In this document: positions 10,844-21,794 of the stretch, in pieces
How the letters are laid out: the number at the start of each line of letters is the position of its first letter
Numbering within the stretch: the stretch's first letter is position 1
The notes under the pieces: generated by a model
Seen by the model: only the letters and a program-made list of their open reading frames with translations
The model's database searches: none
Told to the model about the DNA's origin: nothing
NCBI GenBank assembly: GCA_002633025.1
Contig: NMRB01000104.1
Coordinates: 310,766-374,765 of the forward strand
From: Notospermus geniculatus
Lineage: Eukaryota > Nemertea > Pilidiophora > Heteronemertea > Lineidae
DNA length: 64,000 bases
Direction: 5' to 3'
Made by a program: the position numbers and the translations under genes

Positions 10844-12431
10844 ATCAAAAGATAAACTTACTTCCAGCAGTGACAATAAATTTACATACATGTATATCAC
10901 ATTAATATGGTTCGTAATACAACTGCACAGCCACAAACCGCTTTTTTATCATTTTTTTATTCAATTCTGCTGGCTGATCCTATGCCCATAGTTGGACATC
11001 TCCATCCCTTCACAAATGTTTGCCCAACATTACCGTATATGGCAGCAAACAATACTGTTATGAATTCTTTGCACTTATTGATGTAGCGTCGATTCCAAGT
11101 ACTGCAACCTTAGCATCATTACGATGAATCGACGGGTATGAACTGTATGTATTGATTGTATTGCTGATTGATTACTTGTTCAGCTTCCGAGCGCGTGGCA
11201 TTTAACCCGGGAAAAGCGCTACATTAGTTCATTCATGGAAAGACATATCCAGGGTCAATACTGCATGGTGCCCATTGAGGGGCGTGGTATCTGTTCCGCC
11301 TCCACATCGCTCTGGGGATAATCTACAGACCAGAACACCTTCCTCCCACAACACATTGATCTGATACCGTACATTAAATAAGAATGATTTTAAATATCTG
11401 TTTTACCCTAGGCAAACTTTGATCATCAATAAACCAACCTCTCTTGAAGCTCAAATTTAACAAGATACCAATCTCTTGCATCTGCGCATGAAATTTCATT
11501 CTCCTCCTTACCCAGTCCTCGGCCTTAAATCAGCTCCTTGGATCTGATTAAACCAAAAAATCCCAACCATATCCTAAATGAGAGGTTTCAATTAATGCAG
11601 ATACGGTGTATCAAACAGCTTTGAATTCATATAACTATCAAAAGATAAACTTACTTCCAGCAGTGACAATAAATTTACATACATGTATATCACATTAATA
11701 TGGTTCGTAATACAACTGCACAGCCTCAAACCGCTTTTTTGTCATTTTTTTATTCAATTCTGCTGGCTGATCCTATGCCCATAGTTGGACATCTCCATCC
11801 CTCCACAATTGTTTGCCCAACATTACCTTATATGGCAGCAAACAATACTGTTATGAATTCTTTGCACTTATTGATGTAGCGCCGATTCCAAGTACTGCAA
11901 CCTAGCATCATTACGATGAATCGACGGGTATGAATCAATCCCTGCATGTACATGTATTGATTGTATTGCTGATTGATTACTTGTTCAGCTTCCGAGCGCG
12001 TGGCATTTAACCTGGGAAAAGCGCTACATTAGTTCATTCATGGAAAGACATCCAGGGTCAATACTGCATGGTTCCCATTGAGGGGCGTGGTATCTGTTCC
12101 GCCTCCACATCGCTCTGGGGATAATCTACAGACCAGAACACCTTCCTCCCACAACACATTGATCTGATACATTAAATAAGAATGATTTTAAATATCTGTT
12201 TTACCCTGGGCAAACTTTGATCATCAATAAACAAACCTCTCTTGAAGCTCAAATTTAAGAAGATACCAATCTCTTGCATCTGCGCATGAAATTTCATTCT
12301 TCTTACCCAGGACTCGGCCTTAAATCACCTCCTTGGAACTGATTAAACCAAAAAATCCCAACCATATCCTAAATGAGAGGTTTCAATTAATGCAGATACG
12401 GTGTATCAAACAGCTTTGAATTCATATAACT
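10844..12431. repeat. Tandem duplication of ~793 bp (two copies)
   Basis: Copy 1 is 10844-11636 and copy 2 is 11637-12431. Both begin ATCAAAAGATAAACTTACTT and end GAATTCATATAACT. They differ by substitutions and short indels (for example, copy 2 gains CAATCCCTGCATGTACATG near 11937). No coding signal was seen in either copy. It could be a true duplication or serial alleles. Confidence 0.9.
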
Positions 12432-12769
12432 TGATCAAATTTTTCATTGATTAGTGATATCCAATAAAATCAAAGGTATCTGGTGACAAGGACTAAGCTA
12501 TTTCTGTTTTGCGATATGATTTCCGGTAGCAAGGTTACATGTTCTTTCCTGCACACCCACTCCTTTTGGTATGAGACGTTTAATCATTCTAAGTATTCGC
12601 TTCATTTTAATGAGTTTAGACGCGGGATAAACATTGGAGACCTTGATTGTAAGGCGCTGGGGACGGGGTCTTGCTTGAAGTCACTGTGGGGGTTACGTAA
12701 ACAGGCAATGCGAAGGATCTTTAAAACACAAAGACTCAGTTGAGCACATTAGCTATACATGTATTTCAG

Positions 12770-12953
12770 GTACAGTGCATGGGCAACCAACTTCACAGGA
12801 TTATCCTGGAGTCATGTGGTGGAAGGATTACCATGCAACCTCAGCCATGTCAGCACACTGTCCAAGGCCGAAGTAGATATCATTTCTGGACTGAGCATGA
12901 TCTTTGCCAGAAACCCTCGAGATCTTTTGGGCAAACATTTAGGGACGTCCTAG
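12770..12953 (+). CDS. Possible terminal exon, unknown protein
   Basis: A 3' splice site (ATACATGTATTTCAG) precedes an open frame of 60 codons ending TAG. The peptide begins YSAWATNFTGLSWSHVVEGL. It contains a cysteine-asparagine pair that could be an N-glycosylation site (CNLS) and continues through STLSKAEVDIISGLSMIF. Composition and codon use look coding and the stretch is less AT-rich than its surroundings. The stop lies inside the 13-bp direct repeat that flanks the adjacent hairpin. I cannot name the family. A second, overlapping plus frame (12740-13048) runs through the hairpin and is judged spurious. Confidence 0.35.
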
Positions 12954-12956
12954 AAG

Positions 12957-13092
12957 CAAAGAAACGAGCAAATCCAAAATGTGATATTCATATCTATATA
13001 TTACACTATATACACGGTACAAACGTCAGTTCCGTGTATATAGTGTAATATATAGATATGAATATCACATTTTGGATTTGCTCGTTTCTTTG
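12957..13092. repeat. Perfect hairpin: 61-bp arms, 14-nt loop
   Basis: The arms 12957-13017 and 13032-13092 are perfect reverse complements, starting CAAAGAAACGAGCAAATCC; the loop is TACAAACGTCAGTT. The hairpin lies within a segment bounded by a 13-bp direct repeat, ACGTCCTAGAAGC, at 12945-12957 and 13120-13132. That looks like a target-site duplication. Perfect arms imply a recent origin or an assembly or library fold-back artefact. Confidence 0.9.
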
Positions 13093-13119
13093 GTTCTATA
13101 AATGTACCTCGCTACCAAA

Positions 13120-13318
13120 ACGTCCTAGAAGCTTCCTTAACTCTTACGTTTACCTTTAGCTGTTGTTTTGCACGGCAGAATACAAAACTTAAAGTGGACC
13201 TCAGAGTTACAAGGCCCGTATTCTAGAAGTCTCCTCAACTCTAAGCTTTTGTATTCTACCCTGCAAACAATAGCTAAAGGAAAACCTTAGAGTTAAGGAA
13301 GCTTCTAGAATACGGCCC
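13120..13318. mobile_element. Palindromic MITE GGCCCGTATTCTAGAAG with a nested inverted half-copy
   Basis: The element at 13213-13318 begins GGCCCGTATTCTAGAAG and ends CTTCTAGAATACGGCCC, with a palindromic interior. Immediately upstream, 13120-13190 (GAAGCTTCCTTAACTCTTA and onward) is a diverged reverse copy of its right half. The result is a nested fold-back. It is non-coding, and its ends share the GGCC-GTATTC word with the MITE at 6510. Confidence 0.7.
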
Positions 13319-16163
13319 TATAGGCCTACATGTATTTCTTGGGCTCAAGATCACTAACCATTCGAAGTATCACATGTAGCCCTAAGCACTGGGAAAGCCA
13401 AGAGGCCTCTTATTTGGTAGTAATATGCGAATAAAAGTTGTACAATGCATGACACCAGAATCAATACTGAACCACTGACTTCAACAGCTCGTCAAGGAAT
13501 TCACTCTTATTCAATTTACTGGTCTAAATTAAGAAGAAGAGGAGAAAGCATTTGAAAAGTCTTTTCAGCTTAAAGTTCGGTAGTCTGAAAGACATGAAAG
13601 AGAAAGTTGATTGCTAAATGTCAAATGAGCAATATATCCTCAAAGCCCAATCCTCTGCTGTCAGTCCTTTGTATGATACAACGCTCATCATCGCTAAGTT
13701 CAGTCAATGAATATCTTTGAACGCCGTCATGACCGTGAAAATGTTTTATTGCTCCATTCCAACGAGTGAGACAGGCCGATAGTCCCGTACTCAGTGGCAG
13801 GTTTTGAAGTTGAAAGCTGAATGTACAATTTATGAACAGAACGTGAAAAGATAAACATGTGAAACTACCAAATAAGGAGATATTTAGGATTACACAACCC
13901 AATGAAAAACTTCCATCAGGTGAAGTCTACAAGAGGTCACCAGAAATGAGTAACGTTGTTTTGAGGACAAAATGACTCCCAGTCATTGCCAAATCTATAT
14001 AGCTACCATTGAAAAGACGAAATAACCTGATTGATAATCTATTCAGGCTGATCCGATCTCTCTTTACTCATGGATATTGATAATAGTGGAGGCCATTCAG
14101 TGCTCTAGTGATAAATGGGTCATACCGGGGGTAACATGAAAACAAAACTATATATCACTCTGCAAACATGAATACATACCGTTACCCAATTGGAAGAAAA
14201 ATAGGCCTAGGCCTATGGTGTAATTCCTGGTGACAATTTGGGACACCCAGTCATAGATTGTTTGTGTTGTCAAAAGGGAAAACCCGCAGGAATTTCAACC
14301 AATCAGATCATACTTTTTTACATATTTCACTTATCATAACGATTTCCATGAAATGCTCCAAGCAGTACCAACTTCGTCAGTGCAAGAAACTCACAGCCTG
14401 TAACAATGAACTTTGTTGTTTTGTTTGTTACATTCCTTCTTCCTTGGAATTGATATAATATCATAATTGCCATGGTCAAAATTCCGAACATGACTCAAGC
14501 GACCTCATCACACAACACTGATGCCTATAGTGATGAAATTCCTTTTACAGATGAGGACCATATTGATCAGGTGAACCTTATTTATTGATGCCCTTGAATA
14601 ACAGGTGGTAGAATCAAATGCCCACACCTTGAAGTTCTTGTTCCCTTGGCCACTATTATCCATTTGCAGGACCGTATTTTTCATAAGGTGGTCAAGAGAA
14701 TTGCCTTCAAAAACAGAATGCCAGGAATCTGTGGCTGAATGCACAACAGGAAAAAAAATTTCAATCACCTCCTTATGTTTGTGAGAGTGCTTAAGTGGTA
14801 TGTGGAGTAACATTTCAGATATTTTACCTATATGAACAAGTGCAAAAACGAAGCACTTTTTTTGTGAACTGTATCATGGCTCCTACTGCCACCTTAGTGA
14901 CAGTATGGATCACAATGCAGTAGCTACTGCCCATGGCTGCAGACACTGCTGCAAGGTAATGAAAGAAAGATAATGGATCATATCATGTTGATCCATGTCC
15001 CTCAAAGAATATTCCTTCAGAAACAGACTCTGAACGAGGCTGGAGAGAGATTGTATTTGAATGGGCATTGGGACTCAATGTAACTGATTTATTGCATTGT
15101 GTATTGACAACGAAACACAATTCTTAGAATGCAGTAGTATTTTGTTGTGGTCAAAGTTATAAATAATGTTTATTAAGTTTACAAAGCTGTCAGGAATAGC
15201 GCATTAATGAACGCAAGGATAATTAATGGCCTCCTGTTGGTGAAAAAACATTTGGCTGATGACGTCATCATTGATCTCAAAATGTTCCACATATCGCATA
15301 TTTGTTGATTTTTTGAGAAATAAAGAGAAGTTCTGCTGACGAATTCTCCAACTAATTTGGCTGTGTGGTTTTTGGAGTACCACGAGTTGGTGGTAGGATG
15401 TTGCCAATACATTTTCTGAATCTGAAACTTATCAAAATAGACAACAACCAAATGTTTAATTTTCAAGCCTAGTTCCCAAGTGAACAGTCAAATTCTTTCG
15501 TAAAATTCCGTCCAATGGACAAAACTGGCATACTTTCTCATCAGGTATGCCGATTATTTGAAAACGAATCCTGCAGAATTCATTCCATCAATATGCCAAG
15601 CGTTTGAAATGACAAACTGTGACTGCATGTTTAAAACAGAGAGAGATCAATGAATTTGTATTGCAAGTGCATCAAGGAGGGAACACTGAGTGCTGTGTGG
15701 AGATCCACAAGGGCCACGTTCTGGGAAATATCCATCAAACCACGCTCATGAGCTCACACCTGTATGCTGACTTCAGAAAGATATAGTGCCGAATCAGTGC
15801 CCTTTTTGGAAGACCTCAATGAGATGACATCGCTCCCTTGAAGACATACTTCTATTGATGTACCACTATCTGTGAATTGACTACATTGTACAATGTCAAT
15901 GGTTCAACCAGTTGACAAGTTTTTTTTGAAACACCCGGAACATTCAATAGATGATGGTTCCTACACATCTGCCCATTACACAAGATTAAATCAGTACCGG
16001 TACATGGAAAGCTGTGAACCTTTAATAGTGCCCGATCATTTTTGTTTTTTGGCATGCTCAAGTCTATGAAGTAAACACCTTGCGCAATATTCCTGGAATT
16101 GTGTACTAGACTGCTTTTTTTACCATGATTGCAGAAAACATTATTTTCTTATCAGGAAATATG
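13319..16163. other. Gene-free stretch of ~2.8 kb
   Basis: No exon, RNA gene or repeat can be supported. Open frames up to 101 codons on the minus strand (13621-13902 and 14508-14813) have no recognisable family or splice context. Confidence 0.4.
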
Positions 16164-16166
16164 TAA

Positions 16167-16754
16167 AGGCCCGTCTACACGATCATACATTTGTTCAAAA
16201 CATCCTGATACATTTGTATGATGATGTTCATGGACAGATATTTGATTGTGTAGGCTGTTTTCCCAACAAACTTGAACAGCAACCAACATGTATGATGATG
16301 TTCAAATTTGTGTGATGATGTTCATGGACAAATGTGTGATCGTGTGGACTGTTTTCCCAACAAAGCTGAACATGTATGATGATGTTCAAATTTTTAGCTG
16401 CATGTTTCATCTTGCCAATGCAAAACATCCCAAAAAAAAATGTTTGATGATGTTCAGGCACAAATGTATGATCGTGTGGACGGTTTTCCCAACAAACTTG
16501 AACATCATCCAACATTATCCTTTCTCCATCATACTTCATCATACAATGTCCATGAATGTTGGACTGTAGATCGAAATCCCCAACAAACTTGAACATCATC
16601 ATACAGGGCTATGATGCTGTTTTGAACAATGTATGATGATGTTCAAAATTTTAGCTGCATTGTCACAAGACAGAAATCGACAAACAAGCTTGGACATCAT
16701 CATACAAATGTATGATGATGTTTTGAACAAATGTATGATCGTGTAGACAGACCT
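16167..16754. mobile_element. 588-bp Harbinger-like MITE with internal repeats, TAA target duplication
   Basis: The left end AGGCCCGTCTACACGATCAT runs on for 37 bp. The right end is its inverse, with two mismatches (AGGTCTGTCTACACGATCAT read inward). TAA flanks both sides (16164-16166 and 16755-16757), the 3-bp TWA duplication typical of PIF/Harbinger elements. The interior is built from several copies of two blocks, TGTATGATGATGTTCAA and GTTTTCCCAACAAACTTGAA, in both senses. The whole element can therefore form multiple alternative stems. It has no transposase. Confidence 0.85.
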
Positions 16755-17015
16755 TAACTTTGCAAAGGCGTCACCTAATTTTATCGTCAATTACTCAGGT
16801 TGACTACCAATTCAAGGCCCTCTACATGCATATGCTGGCAAAAATGCATCATTGCAATTCAAGCAATGGAACAACCATGCAATATGATGCACTCACTCCA
16901 CATGGCGACACCATAAGAAGGAACCTTCCTTTGAACATGAAGATTCGTTCGAAAGAGTTCAGGAACTCCTGAAGCAAGCCTCAGTGTAAATGGTTCATGT
17001 GGGAAGATTTCCTTA

Positions 17016-17146
17016 GGCTGAGTTTACATCGAGGCACGCGCGACACGAACATGCAGGCGAAAAATGGCTTCACAAAGGATTCATCCGCATGAAACCTTTG
17101 TTTGCCTGCGTGTTCGTGTCGCGTGTGCTTCGATGTAAACTGAGCC
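17016..17146. mobile_element. 131-bp MITE with ~45-bp TIRs and TTA target duplication
   Basis: The left end GGCTGAGTTTACATCGAGGC and the right end GCTTCGATGTAAACTGAGCC are inverse to each other for about 45 bp. The TIRs contain GCGCGACACGAACATGCAGG. TTA flanks both sides (17013-17015 and 17147-17149), again a PIF/Harbinger-like duplication. It is non-coding. Confidence 0.85.
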
Positions 17147-17220
17147 TTACAGGAATGAGACAAGATTGCATCAGCCAAACTCAAATAATAGAAATGACAT
17201 AATATCCAGTGATGACATAA

Positions 17221-17405
17221 GTTGTTTACAACCAAGCTTCACCACATTGCCTATGATACAATATTGTAAGGGTTCATTGACAGGTCTTGACTCTGCACTA
17301 ACAAAAACACTGTTGTTTACAACTTCTGGATATTGTGGTGGTGGCGTGATGCAAGGGTTCAACAATGGTCTTGACTCTGTAAAACAAAATACTGTTGTTT
17401 ACAAC
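17221..17405. repeat. Imperfect tandem repeat of ~85-90 bp
   Basis: GTTGTTTACAAC occurs at about 17221, 17311 and 17394. The intervening units share GGTCTTGACTCTG and AAGGGTTCA. The units are old and diverged. No function is evident. Confidence 0.5.
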
Positions 17406-17722
17406 ATTCCGACATGACGGGAATTTGAAGGTTCATGGAGAGTTTCCCATTGATTTTAAGTTTGATAAATGTAGTTCACCGAACGGTACCTAGCACATGG
17501 CATGGACTACAGGCTGATGAGAATAAAATCAAGTAGGCCTCTCAGGTGTATAAAGAACACATGCAAAACTTCAGACAGAGAATTTTTTACAACCATAAAC
17601 CACACCAATCGAACTATAGAAAAAATTGATATCGACCCAGACGGAAACCAACATTCCATAAATCAACCAGCACGATTACAGCGACAGACAGACAATTTAT
17701 TGGAATGGGACGCATCTCGGTT

Positions 17723-17818
17723 TCATAAATCACCCATGTGCGATAAGGGTGCTGGTACTTTAAAAGAAGTGATAATGGGCGGGGGTGGCCTGGCATCTGG
17801 GTTGGTTTCCACCGCCAT
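17723..17818 (-). CDS. Possible start exon, unknown protein
   Basis: A minus-strand ATG in a strong context (CCGCCCATCATGGCGG, YY1/Kozak-like) opens a 31-codon frame, MAVETNPDARPPPPIITSFK and onward, ending TGA. A proline-rich start and possible donors (AAA then GTACCA, or ATGG then GTGATT) would suit a first coding exon. A TGAGTCA word lies just upstream of the ATG. The overlapping plus-strand 142-codon frame (17502-17930) is longer but unrecognised. No downstream exon could be tied to it. Confidence 0.25.
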   Translation of the reverse strand: MAVETNPDARPPPPIITSFKVPAPLSHMGDL

Positions 17819-19380
17819 GATGGGCGGCAGTGACTCACTCACTGCAGTTCATCCGACGGAATTGGTAAGGGAGGGGAAGCAGCAGCTGAGGGACAGCTGG
17901 GTACTACAAGGGACAAAGAAAGCAAAATGATAAGATCTTTTCCAAAGTGTGTTGTCATTCAATCAATACAACACGACCTGACATGACATTTATGTTGCAT
18001 CTAGATGGATTAAAAGAAGAGTTTCATGAATACATGTATTAGGCAGCTGACAAATGAGGGACCCAAGGCTAGGGATGGTTAGTCAATGACTGTATGGAAA
18101 AAGAAATTGCCAATGCTCTGACATCCACTGCACTGTCAATGTTTTATGAGCATATTTACATTGTAAGGCTTGAACATTTTCTTAAAAAGAAGGAAATCAT
18201 CTATTGTTCACCCAACCACTCCAACGCAGTTTTATACATTCGTTCTAACCGCATTACCTTAGAAATTTCTCAGTTTACTTTTTGAATCAGTATTTTACTC
18301 TTGCTCTCAATGACTAACTTTGCTGTCATTTTATAGTTCTTTCCAAATTATCAATCAGTCCAAAAATGATTGTGAAAAATTGGCTGATCATGCAAAGAGA
18401 CGACACCTGATGAATTGGTTCTATGACACCTATGAATATTTAATAAATAATTGGTTCTGGAGACACCGTCCACGAAAAAAAAACATAACAGATGTTGTTG
18501 ACTGTCCTGATCTAATGACTTGTTATGAGAATAATTGCTGCAGTTATATAAGTTACATAAGGGTCCACATGATTTAGACAGATAAACAGCTGATGGTGTA
18601 ATATTGTCTGGTGGCCTGGACAAAGAGTTGTAATCACAGAAAATTTTATGTAAGTGCTCCCTGTTGGTGGAATGGTGGACAGATGGTCAGTCAAACAAGT
18701 CAAGGTTATAATGTAATATCATTGACGAATCTGCACGAGCCAACAACACTGTCTTGTCAGACTAAGCAAGGAATAGTGCACCCTATTGGTGGAATGATGA
18801 AACAGTCAATACATGTATGATTAAAAATTCTGTTTGGGAATAGATTTGGGTTTCATCGATTCCAGTCTGGTTGGAAGCTGTTGTATAGACATTCATTCCC
18901 TGGTCTTTGTGAGAATTTGAGCCCAGACTCAATATCATCAATCCGGTCCACCCACACACTTGATACAGTATAATGTACACTTGACAGAGGGATGAGCCAG
19001 CAACAGGTGTTCAATGTATATTGGCTTACTTTCTGTCATGAGGCCCAGGACTCGAATGATATATGCCATGCCAACAAGTGCAAGTCCTCATACATTTTCC
19101 ACTTTGGGAGAGGTTTTAAATAGGCAATAGCCTTCTAACCAATCCCTTGTATTCTTTTCTTTTTACATGTACATTTATATGTACATGTACATGTACGTTA
19201 TGATTAACTGAATAATAAAAATATGTTTAAACAAAAACAAACATTTTCCACTACACTTGTCCACCAATCATAAAATGGTATTTCCATTTGTCAGACGGTC
19301 ATCATTGGTGCACATGATGCCCATGTGAAGTTACAGCTTTGGAAGCTGGGAAAGGGTCTAAATTCTTCATTGATGACGAA
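17819..19380. other. Gene-free stretch
   Basis: AT-rich sequence with short (TGTACA)n near 19175-19197. Short frames on both strands between 18094 and 18980 carry no recognisable domain. Confidence 0.4.
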
Positions 19381-19381
19381 G

Positions 19382-19430
19382 AATTCTGCAGATATCAATC
19401 CGCCCTTTATTGTACGGGTCGACATTGCAA
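19382..19430. other. Polylinker-like string GAATTCTGCAGATATC
   Basis: The 16-mer contains adjoining EcoRI, PstI and EcoRV sites, in the order and spacing I know from pCR/pcDNA-type polylinkers. CGCCCTT and a SalI site (GTCGAC) follow within about 30 bp. The flanking sequence is ordinary genomic-looking DNA. It may be a coincidence or a cloning remnant. Confidence 0.3.
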
Positions 19431-19762
19431 TATTTTCCAAGGTTGCTCACAACTTGTAAACAACTTTTTTCGATGAAATCATTAATGAAAACCAACAAAA
19501 TGGCACATATGTTGCATACAAATGATAGTATGAATGACTCGACCTTTCTGACAGATACATATCCAATGGCCTACTTAGCCTATTAATACAAATTTATTAC
19601 ATTACATGCAGCTGCTGCTGATCTCGTTCGTTCACCTTTTCACCCTCTGCCAACCACCAAATTTTATCCCCCCCCCCCAAATCAAAATTCCCAACTTTCC
19701 AGGTTTCAAACTTTCCGGAAACTACAGGCAACCAAAAAGAAGCCACAGTGTCACTCTTGTAT

Positions 19763-20115
19763 AGGCCGATATAACGGTATCTGATAAACCTTGTAAACAG
19801 TCAGAAAACCTTGGAAACACTGGCGAAACTACTAAAAACACTAACATAAATTTATTAAAATGCGTCCCTAAATAACGAACATCGCAGATAGCATGCGACT
19901 CCGCTCTGACATGTCTGAATTCCACGTCGGTGCCATTTTCGATTTTTGTAATTTTGGGATGCATTTGAACTGGTAACATAACAGTACATTTAATCAGCTT
20001 TAATTTTTACTGATATATGTTAGTTTTTTAGCAGTTTTGCAAGTGTTTCCAAGGTTTTCTGACTGTTTCCAATGTTTCACTGTTTCCAAGCTTTATCACA
20101 TACCCGATATAACTG
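19763..20115. mobile_element. Fold-back element with CTTGGAAACA repeats
   Basis: The left arm carries CAGTCAGAAAACCTTGGAAA and its inverse occurs near 20040-20065. The outer ends (GATATAACGGTAT on the left, ATACCCGATATAAC on the right) are also inverse. A short CTTGGAAACAGT block is repeated in the right arm. The centre is non-coding. The target duplication is unclear. Confidence 0.55.
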
Positions 20116-21624
20116 CTGTCTCTCAGTGGAAGATATGAGAGTGGCAGTGAGAGTTAGTGCTGCCCTTAGGTCCCTTGAGGACCATGGTACTGCAGTGTAT
20201 CACATCTGAGCATTGACACGAATGAGCAGAACATGCTGGGAGATGACCTCAAGAAGAGAACAAGTATGAATGACCTTGGCAAGGATGTCCTAACCGAGAA
20301 TCACTTGCCCATTCACATCCACGTGTAACTGGAGACAAGTCAAACATTAAATATTTGCCAATGATTGTCCAGGCCATGTTCAGGTTGATATCTGCCCCGC
20401 CTATGGGGTGGCCACGAGGGCCCATTGATCGGAATCTCCTCAATATATTTTCTCAAATAAACTTACAAAATCTTACAACACCGGTTGATANGGCAAACTG
20501 CAGCGTAGATCTGAGAAAAGGCACTCGTTGCACATCAATAATACGAAAGTTGACAAAACGGGAGAAGATTACTTCAATTAGAATTGAAACATATTTTCAA
20601 GCAAACGTGATGGAATTCCCAACGTATAGTTGTACATGTAGTTGTTGAAAAGATAACTGACAATAAAATAATGGATTTGTACTAAACTAGTGTTTTACAT
20701 CTCTTGGCACCAGGACATGTCATTTCTATCAGTATTTGACACTTTTATTGTTATATATTCGGTACACTTGATCAAGTGGCTCTCAAGTGACCTGCAGGAG
20801 ATAGTAGCCGAAGTCCAAATTTGTAAAAAAATACATGGGAAAGATATGTGCCCTGATTGGCTGACATCCCATTGATATGATTAGGTTAAGTAGTATCCCA
20901 ACATATCTTTATACAAGAAAGTGACCGAAGTCCACTGCGGACATGGTACACTTCTGTAATGGAGTGGTTTTGGAGTGGTTTTCCTGGAAACTGAATATAG
21001 GTTATTTGTAAAGTCAAATACTGGGTTGGACACATGACTGCCTGATGTCATAGGTGCAGGGAAGAAGGTCAACTTGCCTTGACACAAGAGGTCTATATGC
21101 CTGGCACTTAGCTGACAATTATTTATACTGCTATAAGGAATGTTGTCTGGGGACGATGGAGGAAATTATAACTTCTGATATTTGGTCATTTTCAAAATGT
21201 TTTGATTGAAGTATGATCGAACACTCGATAATTCAGTGAACATTCCACTACTGCCATGTGAATGCATGGAATTATAAACTTCTCATCAGCATGACAATTC
21301 GCTGAACAGCCAGCTGTTCCAATTCAATATCGTGGTACTACAACACAGACACGCCAGATCCAAGGGACCTCCTGAGCGATATGTATATACAGATGCACTT
21401 CCATTGAGAAAAGGACTTCACTTGACAGAAGCATCCTTGACAAGCTCTCATGCAACATACACAAAAACATATGGCAGCCGGTTCTAGTTTCAAATTCTGG
21501 GGTTGTGCCCTGCGGAGAGCAAACACCCTGGCAAAGAGGGCACTTCGCTTTCACACACATCCAGTTGATGGCACTTCTGAATATACAAATCTCACAGTTT
21601 TTTTTATATTTGTTTTATTTAAAG
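20116..21624. other. Gene-free stretch with a contig join
   Basis: A single N at 20491 marks an assembly join. No supported gene was found. Confidence 0.4.
20491..20491. other. Single-N contig join
   Basis: One N interrupts otherwise continuous sequence. Single Ns in this window behave as scaffold joins of unknown size (see 33618 and 35103). Confidence 0.8.
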
Positions 21625-21794
21625 CAGATGAAAATCCAGTGATAATTTTAAACTTCGGCTACATCGAATCCTCAGCAGGCCGTGCAGATGTGCCAGACGC
21701 AGTTGGTTTACACCAATCAAGTGATCTCAATGTTGCATGTTTAGCCAGTACAGGTGTGACAGGAATCAACGTCCTAGGAATGCAAGTGACGTAG
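21625..21794 (+). CDS. Possible terminal exon, unknown protein
   Basis: A long pyrimidine-rich tract (TTTTTTATATTTGTTTTATT then TAAAG) precedes an open frame ending TAG. The first full codons read DENPVIILNFGYIESSAG and the frame closes with GVTGINVLGMQVT. About 56 codons look protein-like, but I know no family with this sequence. Without the splice acceptor the frame would extend upstream through a T-rich, unlikely segment. Confidence 0.28.

Noticed and set aside
17502-17930. 142-codon plus frame
   Set aside because: Unrecognised, no start context or splice support, and antisense to a better-placed start exon candidate.
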